DNA of 64,000 bases from VMDJ01 sp038146785. Lineage in GTDB: Bacteria; Pseudomonadota; Gammaproteobacteria; Chromatiales; Chromatiaceae. Positions 45,763 to 55,172 of the stretch are shown piece after piece. The stretch is taken from contig JAYQSI010000016.1 of assembly GCA_038146785.1 (NCBI GenBank), positions 1-64,000 of the forward strand, given 5' to 3'. The translations under genes and the position numbers were made by a program. The notes beneath the pieces were generated by a model. That model searched no databases and had not been told where the DNA came from. It saw only the letters and a list, made by a program, of their open reading frames with translations. The first letter of the stretch is position 1. Each line of letters starts with the position of its first letter.

Positions 45763-47157
45763 TTATTTAAACGGGAAGCCGCCGCCCCCACCGAGACCGC
45801 CTAAGCCGCCAAGACCTGGGATTTTGCCACCCAAGCCTTTGAGCATTTTTTCCATACCGCCGCCTTTCATCTTCTTCATCATCTTTTGCATCTGCATAAA
45901 CTGCTTCAGCATGCGATTGACGTCTTGCACCTGAGTGCCTGAACCTGCAGCAATACGCTTTTTACGCGACCCTTTGATAACGCCTGGAAACTCACGCTCC
46001 TGCGGGGTCATCGAGTTAATGATGGCAATGGTGCGATTGGTCTCTTTATCACCAACCTGTGCTTTGACCGCATCTGGGATCTGCCCCATACCTGGCAGCT
46101 TATCCATCAAGCCAGACATGCCACCCATATTTTGCATTTGTTCCATTTGTTCTTTGAAATCCGCCAAGGTGAAGTCTTTACCTTTTTGTAATTTCTTTGC
46201 GAGCTTCTCAGCCTTATCGTGATCAACCTTTTGTGTGACCTCTTCGACCAAGCTCAGTACGTCACCCATGCCCAAAATACGCGACGCAACACGATCAGGA
46301 TGGAAGGCTTCTAGTGCGGTCGTTTTCTCACCAACACCTAAGAACTTAATTGGCTTACCGGTAATTTGGCGGATCGATAAGGCTGCACCACCACGTGCAT
46401 CACCATCGGTTTTCGTCAGAATCACACCAGTGAGTGGTAGCGCTTCATCAAAGGCTTTCGCGGTATTCGCCGCGTCCTGACCGGTCATCGCATCAACAAC
46501 GAACAGTGTCTCCACTGGGTTGATCGATGCATGCAGCGCTTTGATCTCTTGCATCATTTCGCCATCGACGTGCAAGCGACCTGCCGTATCCACAAGCAAC
46601 ACATCGCAGAACGAACGTTTTGCTGCATCCAGCGCTTCTTTCGCAATTGCATCCGGCTTTTGCATGATGTTCGACGGATGGAAATCAACGCCGACTTCGT
46701 TAGCCAAGGTTTGCAGCTGATCAATCGCCGCAGGACGATAAACGTCACAGCTCACCACCATGACCTTTTTGTTATGTCGCTCTTTCAGTAAGCGTGCAAG
46801 CTTGCCCACACTGGTGGTTTTACCCGAACCCTGTAGACCCGCCATCATCACCACAGCCGGTGGTTGTGCATTCAGGTTAAGGCCTTCATTAGCCTCACCC
46901 ATCACCGTAACCAGCTCGTCATTAACGATCTTTACTAGGGCCTGACCTGGCGTCAGGCTCTTCATTACCGCCTCACCGAGCGCCTTTTCTTTAACTTGAT
47001 CGACAAACGCCTTAACCACTGGCAGCGCAACGTCTGCCTCGAGAAGCGCCATGCGCACTTCGCGCATCGTGTCTTTGATGTTGTCTTCGGTAATACGACC
47101 TTGGCCGCGCAATTTCTGCAGCGCGCCACCTAAACGGTCAGACAGATTCTGAAACAT
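45763..47157 (-). CDS. ffh: Signal recognition particle protein (Ffh)
   Basis: 464 residues. N and G domains: MAGLQGSGKTTSVGKLARLL (P-loop), DVYRPAAIDQLQTLA, DVLLVDTAGRLHVDGEMM (G3) and ILTKTDGDARGGAALS (TKxD). The C-terminal M domain is Met-rich (MQKMMKKMKGGGMEKM) and ends GLGGGGGFPFK. It binds signal peptides on ribosomes with 4.5S RNA and delivers them to FtsY. A divergent gap of about 100 bases separates it from ypjD. Confidence 0.97.
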   Translation of the reverse strand: MFQNLSDRLGGALQKLRGQGRITEDNIKDTMREVRMALLEADVALPVVKAFVDQVKEKALGEAVMKSLTPGQALVKIVNDELVTVMGEANEGLNLNAQPPAVVMMAGLQGSGKTTSVGKLARLLKERHNKKVMVVSCDVYRPAAIDQLQTLANEVGVDFHPSNIMQKPDAIAKEALDAAKRSFCDVLLVDTAGRLHVDGEMMQEIKALHASINPVETLFVVDAMTGQDAANTAKAFDEALPLTGVILTKTDGDARGGAALSIRQITGKPIKFLGVGEKTTALEAFHPDRVASRILGMGDVLSLVEEVTQKVDHDKAEKLAKKLQKGKDFTLADFKEQMEQMQNMGGMSGLMDKLPGMGQIPDAVKAQVGDKETNRTIAIINSMTPQEREFPGVIKGSRKKRIAAGSGTQVQDVNRMLKQFMQMQKMMKKMKGGGMEKMLKGLGGKIPGLGGLGGLGGGGGFPFK

Positions 47158-47259
47158 AGATCAGCTCGAGAAGTTCTTGAGAATGTGGCCATTATAACGG
47201 TTCAAGGCAGCACCTGCTGTGCTCGCGTACCCACAGCCGATATGCGATTATTCCCGCTC

Positions 47260-48069
47260 ATGGATAACCATCTTTTATCGCTGCTGAGCATTGCGCTCTA
47301 CCTACTCGCAGGCGCTAGCCTGGGAATGCGATTGTTTGCCACTCAGCATGCACTGACCCCACAGAGAAGTCTGGCGTTTAGCTTCGCGGCAATCGCAGCA
47401 CTTTTACATGCCTGGGTGTTAGTTGCGGCAATGGACACCGCTGCCGGCATCAACTTCAACATCTCCAATGCTGTCTCGCTAACCACCTTCGTGATTGCGG
47501 TATTGCTGATTATTTCAGCCATCAGCAAGCCAATTGATAATCTTGGCATTGTGATCATGCCGCTAGCAGGTTTTACACTCTGGCTTCAAATGAGCTATCC
47601 GAGTGAACATTTACTCAACACCAATGCAAGCTGGGCACTGCGACTACACGTAGTCACCTCTATGTTGGCTTATGCCATTTTGACCCTCGCCGCGGTTCAA
47701 GCCTTGTTGCTTTCGATTCAAGATAATCATTTGCGTAAGCATCACCCAGGCGGCTTTATTCGCTTATTACCGCCCCTACAAACCATGGAAGCACTGCTCT
47801 TCGAAATGATTGGTGTGGGCTTTGTGTTGCTTTGTTTTGCACTGACGTTTGGCTTTGTTTATCTCGACGATATGTTTGCGCAAAAGGTTGCACACAAAAC
47901 CATCTTGTCGATCGTTGCGTGGATTGTCTTCGCCACGCTATTGGCGGGTCGCTATCGCTTTGGCTGGCGTGGTCGCACTGCGATTAACTGGACGATCAGT
48001 GGCTTTATGATTTTGATGCTGGCCTACTTCGGCAGCAAAGTGGTACTCGAGCTGCTGCTCGGCTACTAA
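47260..48069 (+). CDS. ypjD: YpjD/CcsA-like inner-membrane protein
   Basis: 269 residues from ATG 47260 (MDNHLLSLLSI), or 275 from ATG 47242. Eight or so membrane spans; SWALRLHVVTSMLAYAILTLAA and LLPPLQTMEALLFEMIGVGFVLL are the CcsA/HemX-like family (His and Glu in membrane). Neighbourhood with ffh is conserved in Gammaproteobacteria. It probably handles haem or cytochrome assembly, but the function is not proven. The end overlaps the convergent NUDIX gene by four bases. Confidence 0.8.
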   Translation: MDNHLLSLLSIALYLLAGASLGMRLFATQHALTPQRSLAFSFAAIAALLHAWVLVAAMDTAAGINFNISNAVSLTTFVIAVLLIISAISKPIDNLGIVIMPLAGFTLWLQMSYPSEHLLNTNASWALRLHVVTSMLAYAILTLAAVQALLLSIQDNHLRKHHPGGFIRLLPPLQTMEALLFEMIGVGFVLLCFALTFGFVYLDDMFAQKVAHKTILSIVAWIVFATLLAGRYRFGWRGRTAINWTISGFMILMLAYFGSKVVLELLLGY

Positions 48070-48644
48070 GCAATCTCTGTAACGCGATAGCCTTTTGGGG
48101 CTTCAGCATCACGAACAATATCCACCATGCCCGGTGTAAATTCTCCGCGAGCTCGATCGGCAAAAAAACGCTTCAAACTAATTTCTACGGTGGGGAACGC
48201 AAGCTCTTCCCATGGAATTTCATCTTCGCTAAATAGACGCACATCCAAGCTTTCTTCACCGGCTGAAAAATCCAGATCGAGCAGCTGTGCTCTAAACAAC
48301 ATATAGACTTGATTGATCAAAGGCAGATTGACCGTCATATAAAGCTCATCAATCTCAACGCGCGCATTCGCTTCTTCAAGGGTCTCGCGCATCGCTCCAG
48401 CATGGGTTGATTCGCCGTTTTCCATAAAGCCCGCCGGCACAGTCCACAAGCCATAGCGTGGCTCGATCGCTCGCTTACACAGCAGCACTTTATCTTCCCA
48501 AACAGGAATGCAGCCGGTCACGATCTTGGGATTTTGGTAATGAATCTCACCGCAGGTAATACACACATGACGCTCACGGTTATCACCCGAAGGGACCTTC
48601 AGCTCCACCTGTGAGCCACATGCCATGCAAAATTTCATCGTCAT
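48066..48644 (-). CDS. Zinc-ribbon NUDIX hydrolase
   Basis: 192 residues. FCMACGSQVELKVPSGDN, CITCGEIHYQN gives four Cys (zinc ribbon) at the N-terminus. The NUDIX box is GFMENGESTHAGAMRETLEE (G-x5-E-x7-REuxEE). It hydrolyses nucleoside diphosphate derivatives, possibly NADH-like or ADP-ribose-type substrates. Start at MTMKF or at the second Met, two codons downstream. Single gene. Confidence 0.85.
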   Translation of the reverse strand: MTMKFCMACGSQVELKVPSGDNRERHVCITCGEIHYQNPKIVTGCIPVWEDKVLLCKRAIEPRYGLWTVPAGFMENGESTHAGAMRETLEEANARVEIDELYMTVNLPLINQVYMLFRAQLLDLDFSAGEESLDVRLFSEDEIPWEELAFPTVEISLKRFFADRARGEFTPGMVDIVRDAEAPKGYRVTEIA

Positions 48645-48804
48645 GGCTTTATTTTAGCCTGTGTGAGAAAACATCGGGCGACTAAGACAGCGTGGTTTTC
48701 TCAGTCATCCACTCCTTAGCCCTGTTGGTTAGCATGCTGCTAGCAATTCTCGCCCATTCCCCGAGCGCGCTTGTTAGACTTTACAAAAATAAAGAGAACA
48801 TCCC

Positions 48805-49878
48805 ATGGACATCAAAAGCTTCCACCACAATTCAAAAGCCAAAACCGGCGTATTGATCGTCAATCTTGGCACCCCAGATGCTCCTGACACCAAATCGGTA
48901 CGTCGGTATTTAAAAGAATTCTTGTGGGACCCGCGTGTGGTTGAAGTGCCTCGCCCTATCTGGTGGTTTGTACTCAACTTCATCATTCTCAATACACGTC
49001 CTCGCAAATCAGCCAAGGCTTACCAAAAGGTATGGACCGAGGACGGCTCACCTTTGATGAGCATTTCTAAAGAACAAACCGCTGCAATCGGTGAATCACT
49101 CAAGGCTACTTATGGCGATGAAGTGGTTGTTGATCTTGCAATGCGCTATGGCTCGCCTTCGATCGGCTCGGTGCTTAAAAGCATGCAAGAGCGTGGCGTA
49201 CGTGAATTACTTGTTGTTCCGATGTACCCGCAGTACTCAGCAACCACCACGGCATCTATCTTTGATGAGGTCACTGACCAACTCAAAAAGTGGCGCTGGT
49301 TACCCGAAGTGCGCTTTATCAATCACTACCATGACAATCCAGATTACATCGAAGCTCTGGCTAATAGCGTGGAAAGCTGGCGTGCAGAACATGGTGGCGC
49401 GGACAAACTGCTTATGTCATTTCATGGTGTACCTGAAGAGTACTTCCATAAAGGCGACCCCTATCACTGCGAATGCCACAAAACAGGACGCTTACTGGCT
49501 GAGCGCTTAGGACTTAAAGAAGGTGAATGGCAGATCAGCTTCCAGTCACGCCTAGGACCAAAACAATGGTTATCACCTTACACCGACCACACGCTCGAAA
49601 AGTTTGGCGAGGAAGGCGTTAAGTCTGTTCAAGTGATCTGCCCTGGCTTTTCAGCTGATTGCTTAGAAACCATTGAAGAGATTGGCATGGAAAACCGCGA
49701 CACCTTCTTAGAAGCGGGTGGCGAGCGTTATGAGTACATCGCTTGCTTGAATGCACAACCCAATCACATTGCCATGTTGAGCTCACTGATTCAAAAGCAT
49801 CTTGGTGGCTGGGTGTCACACACTCAAGACCCTGAAGAAACATTGGCTCACGCTAAAAAGCTAGGCGCTACGCAATGA
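48805..49878 (+). CDS. hemH: Ferrochelatase
   Basis: 357 residues. TGVLIVNLGTPDAPDTKSVR at the N-terminus and the active-site MSFHGVPEEYFHKGDPYHCE (SFHG, catalytic His). SVQVICPGFSADCLETIEEI is also conserved. It inserts Fe2+ into protoporphyrin IX, the last step of haem synthesis. The next gene begins within its stop (ATGA-type overlap at 49875). Confidence 0.95.
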   Translation: MDIKSFHHNSKAKTGVLIVNLGTPDAPDTKSVRRYLKEFLWDPRVVEVPRPIWWFVLNFIILNTRPRKSAKAYQKVWTEDGSPLMSISKEQTAAIGESLKATYGDEVVVDLAMRYGSPSIGSVLKSMQERGVRELLVVPMYPQYSATTTASIFDEVTDQLKKWRWLPEVRFINHYHDNPDYIEALANSVESWRAEHGGADKLLMSFHGVPEEYFHKGDPYHCECHKTGRLLAERLGLKEGEWQISFQSRLGPKQWLSPYTDHTLEKFGEEGVKSVQVICPGFSADCLETIEEIGMENRDTFLEAGGERYEYIACLNAQPNHIAMLSSLIQKHLGGWVSHTQDPEETLAHAKKLGATQ

Positions 49879-50318
49879 CCCACCATCCACTGGCTAGTCA
49901 TTTCTTTGTGCTGCTGCAATTCAGCTCCATTGGCGTTGGGCTTTATCCCTTTGCGGAGACTCAAAATGCCGTTGCTTGGCTAGCGCTAACGGGACTTGGT
50001 GTACTCGTTGGCATCTATACCTTGATGCACAACAAGCTCGGTAATTTTGCGATTTATCCTGAGATTCTCGATAACGCGAACTTTATTGTGACTGGACCTT
50101 ATCAGTGGGTACGTCACCCTATGTATCTATCGGTCATGCTCTTTATGTTGGGCATGGTGATTTATAACAATCACTGGATTAACACCTTATCTCTGATCAC
50201 GCTGAGCTTAGCCATTCTTGGCAAGATGCATAAAGAAGAACAGTATCTGCAAACCCGTTTTAGCAACTACGCTGATTACATGCGTAGTCATAAACGTCTT
50301 ATCCCTTTTATCTACTAA
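49875..50318 (+). CDS. Isoprenylcysteine carboxylmethyltransferase-like membrane protein
   Basis: 147 residues. Four hydrophobic spans, then FIVTGPYQWVRHPMYLSVMLFM with the GPYxxVRHPxY motif of the ICMT/phospholipid methyltransferase fold, and KEEQYLQTRFSNYADYMRSHKRLIPFIY at the end. It probably methylates an unknown lipid or thiol. It overlaps hemH by four bases, so it is in that operon. Confidence 0.8.
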   Translation: MTHHPLASHFFVLLQFSSIGVGLYPFAETQNAVAWLALTGLGVLVGIYTLMHNKLGNFAIYPEILDNANFIVTGPYQWVRHPMYLSVMLFMLGMVIYNNHWINTLSLITLSLAILGKMHKEEQYLQTRFSNYADYMRSHKRLIPFIY

Positions 50319-50321
50319 ATC

Positions 50322-50696
50322 ATGACGCAACTTCGCCCCGTCGATATCACCTTGCATCAAAAGTCGCATGCGCTCGAGATCACCTACACCGATGGTGTGA
50401 CACATGAATTGAGCTGCGAACTCTTAAGAGTGTATTCGCCCTCTGCTGAGGTGCGTGGCCACTGGGGCCAGAAAGCCAAGCTCGAGGTGGACAAACAGGA
50501 CGTCAACATCACCGAAATAACGCCAGTGGGCCAATATGCGGTAAAAATCGTGTTTGATGACGGTCATGACTCAGGTTTGTACGACTGGGATTACCTGTAT
50601 GACTTAGGGCGCAAGAAAGCTCTATACTGGACTGAGTATCTGGAAAAGTTGCATGAAAAAGGTCATCAACGTCAAAAACCCTCATGGGAGTCTTAA
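50322..50696 (+). CDS. DUF971 (gamma-butyrobetaine hydroxylase N-domain-like) protein
   Basis: 124 residues. LEITYTDGVTHELSCELLRVYSPSAEVRGHWG and YAVKIVFDDGHDSGLYDWDYLY, the classic DUF971 pattern with (L/S)CELLRxxSP and GxYxWxYL. No catalytic residues of a hydroxylase are present. Function is unknown. It lies three bases after the methyltransferase and one base before the rhodanese start. Confidence 0.85.
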   Translation: MTQLRPVDITLHQKSHALEITYTDGVTHELSCELLRVYSPSAEVRGHWGQKAKLEVDKQDVNITEITPVGQYAVKIVFDDGHDSGLYDWDYLYDLGRKKALYWTEYLEKLHEKGHQRQKPSWES

Positions 50697-50697
50697 C

Positions 50698-51150
50698 GTG
50701 AAGCGCTTACTCATTTTAGGTCTATTACTTGTTACCTCTATCTCGTTCGCTGAAGAGTCGGGCAAATGGGAATCGCCTGAGCGTGTCGAAGGCACAACAA
50801 CCGTCAGCGTTGAGCAAGCTGCAGAATTATTTAACCGCGGCGTTACTTTTCTTGATGTGCGCAATCAACGCTTATTCAATCGCAAACATATTCCCAATGC
50901 GATTCATCTTGATCTAAAAAATGGCTACTCAAAAGAAGCCTTGATGGGACTTATTCAACCTGATCAAGAGATTGTGATTTATTGCAGCGGCAAAAAATGT
51001 TCGCGCAGCTATCGCGCATCAACCCTGGCCGTACATTGGGGTTACACCAAGATTTACTACTTCCGCGATGGCGTGATTGGTTGGAAAACCGCTGGCCTGC
51101 CGATGACGTTTGCTGACGGCACGACCCGCCCTGCTACTGCAAAAGATTAA
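50698..51150 (+). CDS. Exported rhodanese-like protein
   Basis: 150 residues from GTG 50698 (VKRLLILGLLLVTSISFA signal peptide). VTFLDVRNQRLFNRKHIPNAIHL is the rhodanese fold opening, QEIVIYCSGKKCSRSYRASTLA holds the active Cys and a second Cys, and YYFRDGVIGWKTAGLP closes it. A further sulfur-transfer protein in the envelope. An upstream frame (50653) is probably not used, because the GTG follows directly on the DUF971 stop. Confidence 0.8.
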   Translation: MKRLLILGLLLVTSISFAEESGKWESPERVEGTTTVSVEQAAELFNRGVTFLDVRNQRLFNRKHIPNAIHLDLKNGYSKEALMGLIQPDQEIVIYCSGKKCSRSYRASTLAVHWGYTKIYYFRDGVIGWKTAGLPMTFADGTTRPATAKD

Positions 51151-51884
51151 TCACACGAATCGGTGTAGGTAAATCCACCGGCATTTAGTTCATCGAGTAA
51201 ATCTTTAAACGGTTGATCAATCTCATCACCGCGATAACCCAACTCAATCCTTGGATGCTCACCTAAGCGCGGCAAACTAAACAGTTTGTGCTTAGGGTAT
51301 TTTTCCATCATGCGGTCCATGATCGGTACCAGCTTTGACTCAATCGCACCTTCAACCCACACTGCTTTTTGCTTTTCAGGATTGATCACAGGATAAAACT
51401 GCTCTAACACCCAATCGGTCATTGGATGCGCCATATCCGGAAAGCCCGGCATAAAGTAGTGCTGATTAATATAAAAGCCTGGAATGCGGTTGTACGGATT
51501 AGGTATCAACGCACTTCCCTTCGGTAGATCCGCCATACGCACACGTGTTGGATAAGCCTCATCACCGAACTTATCGACCAAGATATCAATAAACTCTTTG
51601 TGCGCTTCTATAGGCACGCCAGCCGCTTTAGCTGCACAAGCACGCGTGTGATCATCCGGTGTTGCGCCAATACCACCACAGCAAAATACAGGACGATCTT
51701 CTGACATGGTACGACGCAGCTCAGCTTCAAGGTAAGCAGGATCATCAGACAAGATACGTAACCAAGCGATGCCATATCCGCGCATACGAATGCGATCACC
51801 AATCCCTTGGAAATGACGGTCTTTACGACGACCGTTCAATATCTCATCACCAATTACGATGATGCCAAAACGTTTATCAGACAT
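51147..51884 (-). CDS. MoaB/CinA N-domain-like molybdopterin-binding protein
   Basis: 245 residues. FGIIVIGDEILNGRRKDRHF, FCCGGIGATPDDHTRACAAKAAGVP and PGFYINQHYFMPGFPDMA are the MoCF-like fold (GGxG(A/P)TPDD). Such proteins act in pterin or nucleotide metabolism; the specific substrate is unknown. It overlaps the following DUF523/DUF1722 gene by eight bases, so they are cotranscribed. Confidence 0.8.
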   Translation of the reverse strand: MSDKRFGIIVIGDEILNGRRKDRHFQGIGDRIRMRGYGIAWLRILSDDPAYLEAELRRTMSEDRPVFCCGGIGATPDDHTRACAAKAAGVPIEAHKEFIDILVDKFGDEAYPTRVRMADLPKGSALIPNPYNRIPGFYINQHYFMPGFPDMAHPMTDWVLEQFYPVINPEKQKAVWVEGAIESKLVPIMDRMMEKYPKHKLFSLPRLGEHPRIELGYRGDEIDQPFKDLLDELNAGGFTYTDSCD

Positions 51885-52833
51885 TGTTTCGTAACTTCAA
51901 TGAAGAGGGATACGGATTTAAATAATACTGATCGCCAATATATGGATCTGGATGACAGCGGAAGTAATGCGAAAGTAGCTTCATGGGTACCACCAAAGGT
52001 ACATCACCACGCTTGTAATCATCTAAGGCTTCTAAGATCTCTTTTTTATCATCCGCATCAACGGCTTTTTTAAGATAACCCGTGAGATGCTGCATTACAT
52101 TGACGTGCTGACGACGTTTTACACGTTGAGTTAACGCCGCCATGAGTTCACGACGGTACTCGAGATAAAACACATCCAGATCAATACCTTTGAGGTTGGC
52201 AACTTTTTGTCCGAGTGACTGATACGCGACCTGCGAGTGCGCCATGATCATGTACTTATGACGCGAGTGAAATTCAACAATCGCTTTTGCACTCAGCCCT
52301 TCATCTTTTAGCTTCAACAAACGATGATAAACAAAGACGCGATTAACAAAATTCTCGCGCAGCATGTCATCACATAAACGACCCTCTTCTTCCATTGGAA
52401 GATCAGGCAGCTCTTGCGCAAGCACTTCAGCATAGGCACCCGGCACTGGCGTATCACTTGGGTGGCCATTCTCCATGTAGGCCTTAACTTTAAATAAGCC
52501 ACAGCTAGGCGACTTACTTTTAAAGACATAACCCGACATACCTTCCAGCTTTGGCACGGTATCAAAGGCAAAGTTACGTAGACGATCCGTCACATCAATC
52601 GAAGGGTCACGCACATCCAGTACGCGCACATCGTTATCTTTATGCACCAATCGAATTGGCGTTCTTGGAATGGTCAGACCAATACCCACCTCTGGGCAGA
52701 AGTTTGCGTAATCGACATACTCTGAAAATTCATTCATTAGCCAGCGATCACGTTTATGCGCGCTGTCATAACGCACTTTCTCACCCGCTAAACAGCTACT
52801 CAGTGCAATCAATGGACGATCAGATATTGGCAA
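51877..52833 (-). CDS. DUF523/DUF1722 protein (YbgA-like)
   Basis: 318 residues. Two domains: ALSSCLAGEKVRYDSAHK and YVFKSKSPSCGLFKVKAYME (DUF523, conserved CL.G..VRYDG and SPSCG), then a helical DUF1722 segment (LKDEGLSAKAIVEFHSRHKYMIM, QHLTGYLKK). Function unknown. Homologues often neighbour photolyase or stress genes. Read in one operon with the MoaB-like gene. Confidence 0.85.
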   Translation of the reverse strand: MPISDRPLIALSSCLAGEKVRYDSAHKRDRWLMNEFSEYVDYANFCPEVGIGLTIPRTPIRLVHKDNDVRVLDVRDPSIDVTDRLRNFAFDTVPKLEGMSGYVFKSKSPSCGLFKVKAYMENGHPSDTPVPGAYAEVLAQELPDLPMEEEGRLCDDMLRENFVNRVFVYHRLLKLKDEGLSAKAIVEFHSRHKYMIMAHSQVAYQSLGQKVANLKGIDLDVFYLEYRRELMAALTQRVKRRQHVNVMQHLTGYLKKAVDADDKKEILEALDDYKRGDVPLVVPMKLLSHYFRCHPDPYIGDQYYLNPYPSSLKLRNNV

Positions 52834-52866
52834 AACAAACCCCTTTCAAACTCTAGACATAATGAA

Positions 52867-52882
52867 CCCCGCCGAAGCGGGG
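52867..52882 (-). terminator. Hairpin after the metallo-hydrolase gene
   Basis: CCCCGC-TTCG-GCGGGG on the minus strand after the MBL gene. Its T tract is weak (TTCATT), so it may be an inefficient terminator. Confidence 0.5.
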
Positions 52883-52912
52883 CTCAAGGGTTTATCGTCT
52901 ACCTTGACTAAA

Positions 52913-53869
52913 TCAGAAGGCGGCCGCTTCAATCTCAAGGTAGCTAGTATTAATGTGGCCACCGACGGTATCACCAAATCCATCCCAATCTTTCCAAGCT
53001 GACAGCTTAGGCATCAGGGTTGGGCGAACCTCGTAGTCTGGTTTTCCTTCTTCAAATGCAACTTCTACTTCTTTGTAGACTGTCTGCATGTACTTTAAGT
53101 AATTCTCAGGCACCTCTCTGCCACCTGAACGACCATGTCCTGGCACAAAGGTTTTTGCAGGCAACTCAAGTAGCTTTGCAATCGCATCCATATTGCCTTT
53201 GAAGCTACCTTGGTCGATACGCAGAATACGATTATTACCGACGTTATCGCCTGTAAATACGGTTTCAAGCTCTGGGATGTACAACATCAAGTCACTATCA
53301 GTATGCGACTTATCCACGTGCATCACTTCAAACGTTAAGCCCGCTAAGCTCAAGCGATCGCCATCTTTGATCTCCTTTTCAGGAGGAATAGCAACCGTAC
53401 CTTCTGATGCCTTGTGCGTCATCTCATGCATCAAGCTCAACCATTCAACATCCGCGCCGGCTTTCACACGCGACACTAAGCGTGGATGACCGTAAATAGG
53501 CACTTCTGGATAGGCTTCGCGAACCGCCTGATTACCCAACCAATGATCGCCATGAATATGCGTATCAATAACCGCTACGACAGGCTTATCCGTTGTCGCC
53601 TTTAGGTGCTTCATTAACAGATGGCCGGTTTGCACTGTGCCACCTGGATCAATCACAACCACACCTTCAGGACCAACCACGAAGGCAGGATTATTCATAA
53701 AGCCTTGGTTTTCAGGCGATGGATTACCTAAAGGACCATGAATGACATACACATTTTGAGTAACTTGCTCTGCAGTCCAATCACCACGAATCGGTGGTGC
53801 GATTTGTGCCGCAATCGCTACCGTAGCAACGATACCTAATAACCAAAACGCTAAGCTTTTACTTTTCAT
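52913..53869 (-). CDS. Secreted MBL-fold metallo-hydrolase
   Basis: 318 residues from ATG 53869 (MKSKSLAFWLLGIVATVAIAAQ signal peptide or anchor). THIHGDHWLGNQAVREAYPE is the zinc HxHxDH motif, followed by HTDSDLMLYIPELETVFTGDN and PGHGRSGG. This is a metallo-beta-lactamase fold, probably periplasmic, related to the SoxH/quinoprotein-relay group. Substrate unknown. The gene begins seven bases after the argG stop, so it is cotranscribed with argG. Confidence 0.8.
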   Translation of the reverse strand: MKSKSLAFWLLGIVATVAIAAQIAPPIRGDWTAEQVTQNVYVIHGPLGNPSPENQGFMNNPAFVVGPEGVVVIDPGGTVQTGHLLMKHLKATTDKPVVAVIDTHIHGDHWLGNQAVREAYPEVPIYGHPRLVSRVKAGADVEWLSLMHEMTHKASEGTVAIPPEKEIKDGDRLSLAGLTFEVMHVDKSHTDSDLMLYIPELETVFTGDNVGNNRILRIDQGSFKGNMDAIAKLLELPAKTFVPGHGRSGGREVPENYLKYMQTVYKEVEVAFEEGKPDYEVRPTLMPKLSAWKDWDGFGDTVGGHINTSYLEIEAAAF

Positions 53870-53876
53870 ATCAATC

Positions 53877-55094
53877 TCACTTTTTACGGCGAGCACCAAC
53901 ACGTAAACGCAATGCATTCAGCTTAATAAAGCCTGCAGCATCTTTTTGATCGTAGGCGCCACCATCATCTTCAAAGGTCGCAATCGTTGCATCGAACAAG
54001 CTATCAGACTCAGAACGACGACCTTCAACAATCACGTTACCTTTATATAGCTTAATTCGCACATCACCGTTAACGGTTTCTTGTGTTTTATCGATCAAAG
54101 CTTGCAGCGCTTCACGCTCTGGGCTCCACCAATAACCGTTGTAGATCATTTCTGCATACTTAGGCATCAACTCATCCTTAAGATGAGCGGCGTTACGGTC
54201 TAATGTTAGAGACTCAATCGCGCGGTGTGCTTTTAGCATCACGGTACCCGCTGGCGTTTCGTAACAACCACGAGATTTCATACCCACGTAACGATTTTCA
54301 ACAATGTCATCACGACCTACGCCATTCGCACCGGCGACTTTATTAAGATGCTCCATCACCGTTGCTGGACTCATCGCTTTACCATCAATCGCTACGATAT
54401 CGCCGCGTTCGAAAGTCAACGTCAGAATAGTTGGCTCATCAGGTGCTTGCTCTGGAGAGACGGTCCAACGCCACATGTCATCTTCTGGACCAACCCATGG
54501 ATCTTCCAACTGATCACCCTCATAAGAGATGTGCAGCAAGTTAGCATCCATAGAGTAAGGTGATTTTTTACCTTGCTTCGCGTAATCAATCTCGATGCCA
54601 TTCTCTTCGGCATACTTCATTAACTTCTCACGCGATAGCAGATCCCACTCACGCCACGGCGCGATCACTTTAACGTCTGGTTTAAGCGCATAAGCACCTA
54701 GCTCGAAACGCACCTGGTCGTTACCTTTGCCCGTTGCACCGTGAGAAATCGCATCTGCACCGGTTTCATTCGCAATTTCGATCAAACGCTTAGCAATCAA
54801 AGGACGCGCAATCGAGGTGCCCAGTAAGTATTCGCCCTCATAAATCGCATTGGCACGGAACATAGGGAAGACGAAGTCACGCGCATATTCTTCACGCAGG
54901 TCATCGATGTAGATCTCTTTGATACCCATCGCTTTCGCTTTAGCGCGCGCAGGCTCTACCTCTTCGCCCTGACCAATGTCAGCGGTGAAGGTGACCACTT
55001 CACAGTTATACACATCTTGTAGCCACTTCAGAATGATGGAGGTGTCCAAACCACCTGAGTAAGCCAAAACAACCTTTTTTACGCCAGAAGACAT
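53877..55094 (-). CDS. argG: Argininosuccinate synthase
   Basis: 405 residues. VVLAYSGGLDTSIILKWLQ is the PP-loop, GATGKGNDQVRFELGAYAL and KSPYSMDANLLHISYEGDQLEDPW are conserved. It condenses citrulline and aspartate with ATP in arginine synthesis. C-terminus ends GARRKK. The gap upstream is only about 80 bases, and a promoter is not assigned. The downstream metallo-hydrolase follows at seven bases. Confidence 0.97.
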   Translation of the reverse strand: MSSGVKKVVLAYSGGLDTSIILKWLQDVYNCEVVTFTADIGQGEEVEPARAKAKAMGIKEIYIDDLREEYARDFVFPMFRANAIYEGEYLLGTSIARPLIAKRLIEIANETGADAISHGATGKGNDQVRFELGAYALKPDVKVIAPWREWDLLSREKLMKYAEENGIEIDYAKQGKKSPYSMDANLLHISYEGDQLEDPWVGPEDDMWRWTVSPEQAPDEPTILTLTFERGDIVAIDGKAMSPATVMEHLNKVAGANGVGRDDIVENRYVGMKSRGCYETPAGTVMLKAHRAIESLTLDRNAAHLKDELMPKYAEMIYNGYWWSPEREALQALIDKTQETVNGDVRIKLYKGNVIVEGRRSESDSLFDATIATFEDDGGAYDQKDAAGFIKLNALRLRVGARRKK

Positions 55095-55172
55095 AATGCG
55101 CCCCTAAAAATCACGCTAATAATGAGGAAAGGCGCGCATTATAGCGCAGCCGTTGCGTCTGCGAGGGTTTGC

